Shown here in pieces: positions 17,156 through 24,612 of a stretch of 64,000 nt of DNA. Location: assembly GCF_027497215.1 (NCBI RefSeq), contig NZ_CP114904.1, positions 3,556,001 to 3,620,000 of the forward strand, in the 5' to 3' direction. The DNA comes from Micromonospora sp. WMMD812. GTDB taxonomy: Bacteria; Actinomycetota; Actinomycetes; Mycobacteriales; Micromonosporaceae. The stretch's first letter is position 1, and each line of letters starts with the position of its first letter. The translations under genes were made by a program, and so were the position numbers. Below the pieces are notes generated by a model. It made no database searches. It saw nothing but the letters and a program-made list of their open reading frames with translations, and was not told where the DNA came from.

Positions 17156-19147
17156 ATGACCATGCCCCGAATCATGTTCGGCGGGGACTACAACCCGGAA
17201 CAGTGGCCGGAGGACGTCTGGGCCGAGGACATGAAGCTGATGGTGGAGGCGGGCGTCTCGCTGGTCTCGGTGGGCATCTTCGCGTGGGCCCAGGTGGAGC
17301 CCCGGCCCGGCGAGTACGACTTCGGCTGGTTCGACCGGGTGCTGGACCACCTGGCGGAGGCGGGCATCGGCGCGAGCCTGGCCACCATGACCGCCTCGCC
17401 GCCGCCCTGGTTGTCCCGCCGGCACCCCGAGGTGCTGCCCAGCAGGGCGGACGGCGTGACGCTCTGGCCCGGCGCCCGCCAGCACTACTGCCCGTCCAGT
17501 CCGGTCTACCGGGAACACGCGGCCCGGCTGGTCGAACAGGTCGCCACCCGCTACGGCGACCACCCGGCCCTGCGGCTGTGGCACATCGGCAACGAGTACG
17601 GCTGCCATGTGCGGGCCTGCTACTGCGACGTCTCCGCGGATGACTTCCGGCGCTGGCTGCGCGAACGCCACGGCGACGTCGACACGCTCAACGCCGCCTG
17701 GTCCACCGCCTTCTGGTCCCAGCGTTACGACGACTGGTCGGAGGTCCTGCCGCCGCGCACCGCGCCCACCTTCGGCAACCCCGCCCACAAGCTCGACTTC
17801 GCCCGCTTCAGCAACGACGCGATCCTCGCCTGCTACACCGTGGAACGCGACATCCTGCGCCGGCACACCCCGGACGTCCCGGTGACCACGAACTTCACCG
17901 GCCTCGTGCACAAGCCGATCGACTCCTTCCGCTGGGCCGCCGAGCAGGACGTCGTCAGCCTGGACAGTTATCCCGACCCGTACGACCCGCGTACGCACGT
18001 CGACGCCGGGTTCGGCTACGACCTCGTCCGCTCGGCCCGTCAGGGGCAGCCCTGGCTGCTCATGGAGCAGGCGCCGAGCGCGGTCAACTGGCGGGAGCGC
18101 AACGCCCCCAAGCCACCCGGGGTGATGCGGCTGTGGAGCTGGCAGGCGGTCGCCCACGGCGCCGACGGGGTGCTGTTCTTCCAGTGGCGGCAGGCGGCGG
18201 GCGGCGCCGAGAAGTTCCATTCGGCGATGCTGCCGAACGCCGGGGCGCACACCCGGACCCACCGCGAGGTACGCGACCTCGGCGCCGAGCTCGCGGCGAC
18301 GGCCGAGCTGGCCGGCACCCGGGTACGGGCCGAGGTGGCCCTGCTGCACGACTGGCCCAACTGGTGGGCGGTGGAGGGTGAGGCGCACCCGGCCCCGCTG
18401 GACCTCCTGGCGGCCCACCGGGCGCACTACGCGCCGCTGTTCGACGCCCACGTCACCTGCGACGTCGTGCCACCCGACGCCGACCTGGCCGGATATCGCC
18501 TGGTGATCGTGCCCAACCTGTACCTGCTGTCGGACGCGACGGCCGCCGCGCTCCGCGAGCACGTGGACCGCGGCGGGACCCTGCTCGTGTCCTACTTCAC
18601 GGGTGTCGTCGACGGCACCGAGCGGCTTCATCCGGGGGGCGCGCCGGGGCCGTTGCGGGACGTGCTCGGACTGCGGGTGGAGGAGTTCTGGCCCCTGCCC
18701 GCCGGGGGCACCATCGGCCTGGACCTCGACGGTCGGCAGGGTCGGGGTCTGGAATGGTCGGAATGGGTCGAGCCGGCGGGGGCCCAGGTGGCGGGGAGGT
18801 TCACCGAGGGCGAGCTGGCCGGCCGGCCCGCGGTGCTGCGGCACCGCTACGGCGCCGGGACCGCCTGGTACCTGGCGACCCGCCCCGACCCGGCGCTGAT
18901 GCGCACCGTGCTCGACCAGGTCCGCGCGGAGGCCGGAGTCGCACCGGTCCTGCCGGACCTGCCCGACGGCGTGCAGGCCGTCCGCCGCCACGGCGACGAC
19001 CGGTCGTACCTCTTCCTGCTCAACCACGGCGACACGCAGGCGACGGTGGCGCTCCCGTCCCCGGCCGTCGACCTGCTCGGTGACGCGGACCGACCGACCG
19101 AGCGCGTCACCCTGCCGCCGCGCGGCGTCGCCGTCCTGCGCTCCTGA
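17156..19147 (+). CDS. GH42 beta-galactosidase
   Basis: 663 residues, the usual length for GH42. The ATG at 17156 follows GGAG at about 5 nt. The (beta/alpha)8 barrel opens with FGGDYNPEQWPEDVW, the family signature. The acid/base glutamate is in HIGNEYGCH (about residue 147) and the nucleophile in LLMEQAPSAVNW (about residue 304). A trimerisation domain follows (about 390-590), then a small beta-sandwich. No signal peptide, so it hydrolyses imported beta-galactosides in the cytosol. Sialic acid usually caps galactose, so this step fits the removal of sialic acid by the linked sialidases. It carries the regulon's best operator. Confidence 0.92.
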   Translation: MTMPRIMFGGDYNPEQWPEDVWAEDMKLMVEAGVSLVSVGIFAWAQVEPRPGEYDFGWFDRVLDHLAEAGIGASLATMTASPPPWLSRRHPEVLPSRADGVTLWPGARQHYCPSSPVYREHAARLVEQVATRYGDHPALRLWHIGNEYGCHVRACYCDVSADDFRRWLRERHGDVDTLNAAWSTAFWSQRYDDWSEVLPPRTAPTFGNPAHKLDFARFSNDAILACYTVERDILRRHTPDVPVTTNFTGLVHKPIDSFRWAAEQDVVSLDSYPDPYDPRTHVDAGFGYDLVRSARQGQPWLLMEQAPSAVNWRERNAPKPPGVMRLWSWQAVAHGADGVLFFQWRQAAGGAEKFHSAMLPNAGAHTRTHREVRDLGAELAATAELAGTRVRAEVALLHDWPNWWAVEGEAHPAPLDLLAAHRAHYAPLFDAHVTCDVVPPDADLAGYRLVIVPNLYLLSDATAAALREHVDRGGTLLVSYFTGVVDGTERLHPGGAPGPLRDVLGLRVEEFWPLPAGGTIGLDLDGRQGRGLEWSEWVEPAGAQVAGRFTEGELAGRPAVLRHRYGAGTAWYLATRPDPALMRTVLDQVRAEAGVAPVLPDLPDGVQAVRRHGDDRSYLFLLNHGDTQATVALPSPAVDLLGDADRPTERVTLPPRGVAVLRS

Positions 19148-19178
19148 CCGGACCAGCCGGCGCCGCTGCCGGCCGGGA

Positions 19179-19213
19179 GGGGTGCGCCGCGGCCGGCGGC
19201 CGCGGCGCACCCC
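19179..19213. terminator. Bidirectional terminator between GH42 and sialidase 2
   Basis: A perfect 16-bp stem (GGGGTGCGCCGCGGCC with its complement) and a 3-base loop lie between two convergent stops. Confidence 0.78.
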
Positions 19214-19218
19214 CGCGC

Positions 19219-20448
19219 TCACCCGCGCGGCTTCAGTTCACCGGTCGGGATCCGGCGGAAGGTGATGGTCTCGTACGGGCCGAAGTTGCCCGTCTCGTAG
19301 AGCACACCGACCGTACGCGCGTCCAGTTGCACCAGGTCGGAGTAGCCGGCGGGAAGGCCGGACAGCGCCAGGGCCGGCGACCAGGTGGCGCCCTGGTCCG
19401 TGCTGATCCGCAGCGTCATCGCGGCCCGGCTGGCCGGGTCGGCGGGCCCGGAGAAGAGCAGTGGCGCCTTCGGGCCGGTCAACTGCAGGACGCTCGCCTG
19501 CACGACCGGCCCCACCAGCGTCGCCTGTGGCCGGTACGGCAGCACCAGCGACTGGCCGCCGTCGGCGCTGTAGGTGTCGGCCCGGTTCCCCGGCCCGCTG
19601 CCGTTGTGCTCCCGGGTGTTCAGGTAGAGCCGGCCGTCCGGCAGCTGCGCGGCCGTGGACTCGTTGACGTTCACGTAGCCGTCCGGGTTGTCGTCGACCG
19701 CCCCGATCTGCCAGTTCGCGCCGTCGTCGTCGCTGTAGAGCAGGTGGCCGCCGTAGTACTTGGCCTCGGTGCCGAGATCGGGCGAGCCGGCCGGCGGCGC
19801 GATCGAGTGGTTGGCGGGCACCACCAGCCGGCCCCGGTGCGCCGTGCCGGCCAGGCGCAGGGCGTGGCCCGGCCCCGTCGCGTACCACCGCCAGTTCTCC
19901 GCCTTCGCCTGCCCGGTGATCTCCTGAGGAGCGGACCAGGTGGCTCCCTCGTCGTCGCTGTGCTGGACGAAGACCCGGCGGCTCTGCTCGGCCGTGACCT
20001 CGCCGCGCATGATCTCGGCCTCCGACGCGTCGGCGGCGTTCACGGTGGACAACAGCACGAGACGGCCGCTCGCCGTCAGCACCGGGGCGGGGTTGCCGGC
20101 GGTGTCCGGCCCGCGGTCGTGCACCATCTGCAGCGGCCCCCAGGTGCACCCGCCGTCCGTGGACCGCTTCAGGACGAGATCGATGTTGCCGGCGTCGCTC
20201 AACGAGCCGTGCCGCCCTTCCGCGAAGGCGAGCAGGACCCCGGACCGGGCCGTGACCACGGCGGGGATCCGGAATCCGGTGTAGCCCTCGGCGCCGGAGG
20301 TGAACGGCACGGACGTGCCGCACCGGCCACCGGCCGCGGCCGGCTCCGCCGTGGCTTGTTCCGCCGTGGCCGGTGGGGCGCCGAGGGTGAGGGATGCGGC
20401 GAGTGCGACAGCGCCAAGGGCGATCATCGAACGGGGTGACCGGGACAT
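19219..20448 (-). CDS. Secreted exo-alpha-sialidase (GH33), catalytic domain only
   Basis: 409 residues from ATG 20448 (AGAGGTG upstream). The signal peptide (MSRSPRSMIALGAVALAASL region) ends near ATAEQA. The propeller shows the FRIP arginine motif (GFRIPAVV), FAEGR, and Asp boxes STDGGCTWG, SDDEGATWS, SDDDGANWQ and STDQGATWS. Unlike sialidase 1 it has no lectin domain. Two secreted enzymes of differing build suggest different linkages or insoluble versus soluble substrates. An operator-like site with one mismatch lies upstream (20531-20543), placing it in the same regulon. Confidence 0.9.
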   Translation of the reverse strand: MSRSPRSMIALGAVALAASLTLGAPPATAEQATAEPAAAGGRCGTSVPFTSGAEGYTGFRIPAVVTARSGVLLAFAEGRHGSLSDAGNIDLVLKRSTDGGCTWGPLQMVHDRGPDTAGNPAPVLTASGRLVLLSTVNAADASEAEIMRGEVTAEQSRRVFVQHSDDEGATWSAPQEITGQAKAENWRWYATGPGHALRLAGTAHRGRLVVPANHSIAPPAGSPDLGTEAKYYGGHLLYSDDDGANWQIGAVDDNPDGYVNVNESTAAQLPDGRLYLNTREHNGSGPGNRADTYSADGGQSLVLPYRPQATLVGPVVQASVLQLTGPKAPLLFSGPADPASRAAMTLRISTDQGATWSPALALSGLPAGYSDLVQLDARTVGVLYETGNFGPYETITFRRIPTGELKPRG

Positions 20449-20530
20449 GCGCACCTCTTTCGTGGTGGTGGGGTGGCCCTTCGTGGAGCCGGCGCGTCCT
20501 CGGAGACGCGCCTGGTCGGGCATGAGGTAG

Positions 20531-20543
20531 GACGTCCTCTGTC
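20531..20543. promoter_or_regulatory. Operator-like site f (sialidase 2)
   Basis: GACGTCCTCTGTC differs from the consensus at a single position (C for A at the start of the right half). It is about 83 bp upstream of the sialidase 2 start. This is the weakest site apart from the 11-of-13 tandem copy at 16118. Confidence 0.5.
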
Positions 20544-20674
20544 CGATCCAGACGCTAATGGCGGAGTTCGATATGGTCAAGGTCGACGACGGCCGCCAGC
20601 CCTGCCGCCTACCGGGAGCGCGCGCGCAGGTGCGGGGTCCGGCGATTGGCCTCCGCCCGCCGGGGTGGGTGAGG

Positions 20675-21415
20675 ATGGGCCGCATGCCCGCACCGGATGA
20701 CCGCCCCGATCCGACCGGCACCGTCTACGGCGGCCGCCGCTCGTCACCGGCCCTGCTGCCCCGCGACCCGCTGATGCGCGTGGCGCTCGCCGTCGCGGTG
20801 GTCGGCGTACTCCTCGGGCTGATGTTCGCCACCGGGGTGTTCGGCGGAGCCGACGACCCGGTGACGCCGGCGGCGGTCCCCACCCCGTCGACGGCCCCCG
20901 CGACCTCCCCGGCGAGCCAGCCGGCACCGACCTCGCAGGCGCCCACGCCGACCCCGTCACCGACCACCCCGCCACCGGCGCCCACGACCCCGGCCGGACC
21001 GCCCACCGGGCCGACGGTCCTGCGGGTGGCCACCTCCGGGCTCTGCCTCGGGCTGGACGGCGGCGGCGAAAAGGCCGAGGCGAAGCTCGCCGCCTGCTCG
21101 GGCGGGCCCGAGCAGCAGTGGGTCGCCAACCCCGTCTCGGGGGACGTGGTGACGCTGACCAACGCGGCGTACGGGCAGTGCCTGGACATCGAGGGCGGCA
21201 GCGCCGACGACGGGGCGAAGCTGCAGCAGTTCCCCTGCCACGGCCAGGCCAATCAGCAGTGGCGGCTGGTCCCGACCGGTACCGGCCCGGTGCTCCTGGT
21301 CGCCGCGGTGAGCGGCAAGTGCGGCCAGGCGGAGGACGACGGCGCCGAGGCCGGCGACTCGATCAAGCAGCAGCCGTGCGACGGCACCCCGCGGCAGCAA
21401 TGGGCGCTGGGCTGA
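20675..21415 (+). CDS. Membrane-anchored ricin B-type lectin protein
   Basis: 246 residues from ATG 20675 (ATG 20684 is equally possible). A short cytoplasmic N terminus is followed by one transmembrane helix (about 33-53, MRVALAVAVVGVLLGLMFATG). A Pro/Thr/Ser-rich stalk of about 60 residues leads to a beta-trefoil domain (about 115-246). That domain has Q-x-W repeats (EQQWV, NQQWRL, RQQWAL) and paired cysteines (LCLGLDGG, QCLDIEGG, KCGQAEDD). The lectin domain therefore faces outwards. It is divergent from sialidase 2 and may tether host or environmental glycans at the cell surface. No catalytic domain is present. Confidence 0.8.
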   Translation: MGRMPAPDDRPDPTGTVYGGRRSSPALLPRDPLMRVALAVAVVGVLLGLMFATGVFGGADDPVTPAAVPTPSTAPATSPASQPAPTSQAPTPTPSPTTPPPAPTTPAGPPTGPTVLRVATSGLCLGLDGGGEKAEAKLAACSGGPEQQWVANPVSGDVVTLTNAAYGQCLDIEGGSADDGAKLQQFPCHGQANQQWRLVPTGTGPVLLVAAVSGKCGQAEDDGAEAGDSIKQQPCDGTPRQQWALG

Positions 21416-21449
21416 CCCGGCCGCTCACGGACCGCGGCGGCCGGGCGCG

Positions 21450-21474
21450 GCGCCCGCGGGGAGGCAGCGGGCGC
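21450..21474. terminator. Stem-loop between convergent lectin and MFS genes
   Basis: GCGCCCGC (21450-21457) pairs with 21467-21474 over a 9-base loop, between two convergent stops. Confidence 0.5.
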
Positions 21475-21491
21475 CCGTCGCCGCCCCACCC

Positions 21492-22853
21492 TCAGCCCCG
21501 GTAGCTCCACGCCCGCCGGGCGACCGGCGCGGCGCTGACCAGCACCGGCGCCGGCTCGGCACCGGCGGCGCGCCGGCGACGCAGCAGCAGCGACAGCCCG
21601 GCCGCGCCGATCGACAGCGCCCCGGCCACGTACCAGGCCAGCGCGTAGTCGCCGAGCCGGTCGCGGACCAGTCCGGCGCCGGTGGCGGCGAGCGCCGCGC
21701 CGAACTGGTGGGAGGCGAACACCCACCCGAAGACCACCGCGCCGGCGTCGCCGAAGTACTCCCGGCACAGCGCCACGGTCGGCGGCACGGTGGCCACCCA
21801 GTCCAGCCCGTAGAAGATGATGAACACCAGCATGCTCGGCTGGGCGCTGTCGGCGAAGAGCGCCGGCAGCACCAGCAGGGACGCGCCGCGCAGCGCGTAG
21901 TAGGCGCCGAGCAGCAGCCGACTGTCCACCCGGTCGGTGAGCCAGCCGGAGGCGATGGTGCCGACGATGTCGAAGAGCCCGACCAGCGCCAGCAGGCCGG
22001 CCGCGGTCGTCTCCGGCATGCCGTGGTCGTGCGCGGCGGGCACGAAGTGCGTGCCGACCAGACCGTTGGTGGTCGCGCCGCAGATCGCGAAGCCGCCGGC
22101 GAGCAGCCAGAACGGCCGGGTCCGGGCGGCCTGGGCCAACGCGCCGATCGCACGGGCGGCGGCCCCGCCCGCCGGCGCCGGCGCCGCGGTGACCTCGGCC
22201 GCGCCGTACGCGGGCAGGCCGAGATCCGCCGGGTGCTCGCGCAGCAGCCACACCACCAGCGGTACGACCGCCAGCGCGGCCCCGGCGACGACGAGCGCCG
22301 CCGCCCGCCAGCCGTGGTCGCGGACCAGCAGCGCCAGCAGAGGCAGGAAGACCAGCTGCCCGGCCGCCCCACCGGCGGTGAGCACCCCGGTGACCAGGCC
22401 CCGACGCCGGACGAACCAGCGGCCGGTCACGGTCGCCACGAACGCCAGTGCCATCGAGCCGGTGCCCAGCCCGACCAGCACGCCCCAGCAGAGGACGAGT
22501 TGCCAGCTCGCGGTCATGAACACGGTCAGCCCGCTCCCGGCGGCGACCAGCAGCAGCGCCGCGGCGACCACCCGACGGATGCCGAACCGGTCCATCAGGG
22601 CGGCGGCGAACGGCGCGGTCAGGCCGTAGAGGAGCAGGTTGACCGAGACGGCGGCGGAGATGGTGGCCAGCGGCCAGCGGAACTCGGAGTGCAGGGGGTG
22701 CAGCAGCACCGACGGGGTGGCACGGAAGCCGGCCGCGCCCACCAGCGCGACGAAGGCGACGGCGGCGACGACCCAGGCGGGGTGCAGGCGGCGTGTGGTC
22801 ACGGTACGAGTCTGGGGAGCGGCGGCCGCCGCGACGAGTGGCCGGAAAGCCAT
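21492..22853 (-). CDS. MFS transporter
   Basis: 453 residues from ATG 22853, with about 12 hydrophobic helices. The loop 2-3 motif appears as ALMDRFGIRR, and GRWFVRRRGLVTGVLTAGGAAGQL is the usual helix-5 region. It resembles oxalate/formate-antiporter-like and monocarboxylate-type MFS proteins; the substrate is unknown. An ATG at 22874 would start inside the neighbouring regulator gene and overlap its start codon, so I reject it. A GTG at 22802 is also possible. A -10-like GATTAT lies 8 nt before ATG 22853 with no Shine-Dalgarno. The divergent GlxA-type regulator probably controls it. Confidence 0.85.
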   Translation of the reverse strand: MAFRPLVAAAAAPQTRTVTTRRLHPAWVVAAVAFVALVGAAGFRATPSVLLHPLHSEFRWPLATISAAVSVNLLLYGLTAPFAAALMDRFGIRRVVAAALLLVAAGSGLTVFMTASWQLVLCWGVLVGLGTGSMALAFVATVTGRWFVRRRGLVTGVLTAGGAAGQLVFLPLLALLVRDHGWRAAALVVAGAALAVVPLVVWLLREHPADLGLPAYGAAEVTAAPAPAGGAAARAIGALAQAARTRPFWLLAGGFAICGATTNGLVGTHFVPAAHDHGMPETTAAGLLALVGLFDIVGTIASGWLTDRVDSRLLLGAYYALRGASLLVLPALFADSAQPSMLVFIIFYGLDWVATVPPTVALCREYFGDAGAVVFGWVFASHQFGAALAATGAGLVRDRLGDYALAWYVAGALSIGAAGLSLLLRRRRAAGAEPAPVLVSAAPVARRAWSYRG

Positions 22854-22860
22854 GATGCGC

Positions 22861-22867
22861 AATAATC
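22861..22867. promoter_or_regulatory. Shared -10 element for divergent MFS and GlxA genes
   Basis: AATAATC reads AATAAT rightwards, 6 nt before ATG 22873, and GATTAT leftwards, 8 nt before ATG 22853. Both spacings suit leaderless transcripts, so one AT-rich heptamer may serve as -10 for both genes, allowing only one polymerase at a time. Confidence 0.45.
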
Positions 22868-22872
22868 GGGCC

Positions 22873-23901
22873 ATGACCCTCTCGCCCCCGTGCCAACCTT
22901 CCGTTCACGACTGCGAGGCTCGCAAGCTCACCCCTCGCGCTCACCGGATCGCCGTGGTCGCCCTCGACAACGTGGTCGGCCTCGACCTCGGCACCCCCGC
23001 GCAGGTCTTCAGCACCGCCCGGGACGCGCACGGCGACCCGCTCTACACCGTCGAGGTCTGCACCCCCGGCGGCCGGCCGGTCCGCAGCACCGCCGGCTAC
23101 CAGGTGGTCCCCGAGCACGGGCTGGAGCTGATCGAGGCGGCGGACACCGTGATCGTCCCCGGCATCCACGACGGGTCGCCACTGACCGACGGGACGCTGG
23201 ACGCGGAGGTGGCCGAGGCGCTGCGCACGGCGTACCACCGGGGCGCCCGGATCATGTCGATCTGCACCAGCGCCTTCGTGCTCGCCGCGGCCGGCCTGCT
23301 CGACGGCCGCCGGGCCACCACCCACTGGGCGTACGCCGACCGGTTCCGCCGGCTGCACCCCGGTGTCGACCTCGACCCGGACGTGCTCTTCATCGACGAC
23401 GACCGGGTACTCACCTCGGCCGGGGTGGCCGCTGGAATCGACCTGTGCCTGCACGTGATCCGCACCGACCACGGCACCGAGGTGGCCAACCGGGCGGCCC
23501 GGCGCTGCGTGGTGCCGCCGTGGCGGGAGGGCGGCCAGGCCCAGTACATCGAGCACCCGGTGCCGAAGGTCGCCGACACCAGCACCGCCGCCGCCCGGGA
23601 GTGGGCCCGGCAGCGGCTGCACGAGCCGGTCAGCCTGCGTGACCTGGCCGAACAGTCGCGGATGAGCGTACGCACGTTCACCCGCCGGTTCCGCTCCGAG
23701 ACCGGGCTCAGCCCGGCGCAGTGGCTGCTCCAGCAGCGCACCGACCACGCCCGGCTGCTGCTGGAGACCACCGACCTGACCATCGACCAGGTGGCCCGGC
23801 GCGCCGGCTTCGGCACCGCCGCCGCCCTACGCCAACAGCTGCACCAACGCCTGGGCGTGGCCCCGTCGACCTACCGCCGTGCCTTCCGCCAACCCGTGTG
23901 A
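22873..23901 (+). CDS. GlxA-family (AraC-type) transcriptional regulator
   Basis: 342 residues. The N-terminal DJ-1/PfpI-like domain (about 20-195) shows VVLDNVVGLDLGTPAQVF-type openings and MSICTSAFVLAAAGLLDG with the nucleophile-like cysteine. Two C-terminal AraC helix-turn-helices (about 235-335) show LAEQSRMSVRTFTRRFRSETG and VARRAGFGTAAALRQQL. GlxA-type proteins sense small metabolites and activate or repress a divergent target, here the MFS gene. No Shine-Dalgarno precedes the start. Confidence 0.88.
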   Translation: MTLSPPCQPSVHDCEARKLTPRAHRIAVVALDNVVGLDLGTPAQVFSTARDAHGDPLYTVEVCTPGGRPVRSTAGYQVVPEHGLELIEAADTVIVPGIHDGSPLTDGTLDAEVAEALRTAYHRGARIMSICTSAFVLAAAGLLDGRRATTHWAYADRFRRLHPGVDLDPDVLFIDDDRVLTSAGVAAGIDLCLHVIRTDHGTEVANRAARRCVVPPWREGGQAQYIEHPVPKVADTSTAAAREWARQRLHEPVSLRDLAEQSRMSVRTFTRRFRSETGLSPAQWLLQQRTDHARLLLETTDLTIDQVARRAGFGTAAALRQQLHQRLGVAPSTYRRAFRQPV

Positions 23902-23940
23902 TCACCGCCGCCCGCGCCGCTCCCGCTCCCGCTCCCGCTC

Positions 23941-24016
23941 CCGCGATCTTGCACTTTCGGTCCCTCGTTTGCCCTGTTACGCCCGCTTTGCTGGGGCACA
24001 AAGTGCAAGATCGCGG
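23941..24016. repeat. Palindromic intergenic repeat (REP/MITE-like), type 1
   Basis: Perfect 17-bp arms (CCGCGATCTTGCACTTT at 23941-23957; complement at 24000-24016) flank 42 bases. The long loop and non-terminator composition suggest a dispersed hairpin element rather than a simple terminator. The word CGATC-W-TGC is shared with the element at 24517. Confidence 0.7.
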
Positions 24017-24032
24017 GGCGCGGGAGGGGGCG

Positions 24033-24506
24033 TCAGGTGCGCAGGAGGCGGAGTTGGGACAGGTGTTTGGGGAGGTGGACCTTGGTGTGCAGGTCCAGGG
24101 TGCGGCCCCAGGGCAGTGAATCGTCGACGTTGAGGTCGTAGCCCTCCCGCAGGTGGGTGTCGACCGGGGTCTCCGCGGCCAGCCCGAGCCGCTCGGTCAG
24201 TGCGCAGAGCTTCTGGCTGGTGGCGCGGAACAGGGTGGCCAGCCCGTCCAGCCCGCCGCACTGGGCGACCAGCGCGTCCACCTGGGGGCGGTGGATCGTC
24301 TCCAGGTCGTAGTACGCGAACGGCGACCCGGCCAGCACCGCCTCGGTCGCCTCGCTCATCAGCTCGTCGTTGGCGGCCAGGTGCGCCACGATCTGCTCGG
24401 CGCTCAGCTGGCCCTCCGGCGGCGCCCCGAACCCGCCCGCGTCGATCTCCACGAGCAGCTCGTCGTACGCCTGCCGCAACCTCCCGCTGTCCACCGGCTC
24501 AGTCAA
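24033..24506 (-). CDS. DinB/MDMPI-like small protein
   Basis: 157 residues from TTG 24506; an in-frame GTG a few codons in is an alternative. It looks like a four-helix bundle: LSAEQIVAHLAANDELM carries an early histidine, and HTKVHLPKHLSQL near the C terminus supplies two more at the spacing used for metal binding in DinB/maleylpyruvate-isomerase-like proteins. Such proteins are often thiol-dependent (mycothiol) transferases, but this one is short and could have another role. It lies alone between two hairpin repeats. Confidence 0.6.
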   Translation of the reverse strand: MTEPVDSGRLRQAYDELLVEIDAGGFGAPPEGQLSAEQIVAHLAANDELMSEATEAVLAGSPFAYYDLETIHRPQVDALVAQCGGLDGLATLFRATSQKLCALTERLGLAAETPVDTHLREGYDLNVDDSLPWGRTLDLHTKVHLPKHLSQLRLLRT

Positions 24507-24516
24507 CCCCGCCCCA

Positions 24517-24599
24517 CCCCGTCGATCATGCGGTTGTGGTGCCCGGTTCACCCGGACGGGCGGCTTTCGTGCACCAGCACAACTGCATGATCGACGGGG
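24517..24599. repeat. Palindromic intergenic repeat (REP/MITE-like), type 2
   Basis: The left arm 24517-24542 (CCCCGTCGATCATGC ...) pairs with 24571-24599, with one mismatch and a 3-base insertion. The arms share the CGATC-W-TGC core with the element 500 bp away. It sits in the 106-bp gap between two co-directional genes. Confidence 0.7.
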
Positions 24600-24612
24600 C
24601 GGGCGGACGGGA

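Noticed and set aside
19179..19213. Regulatory operator between GH42 and sialidase 2
   Set aside because: It is a perfect GC-rich stem between two convergent stops and does not contain the RACRT-CCY-AYGTC motif; terminator fits better.
22854..22874. Start of the MFS gene at ATG 22874
   Set aside because: It would overlap the regulator's ATG and leave no room for either promoter. ATG 22853 fits a -10 element.
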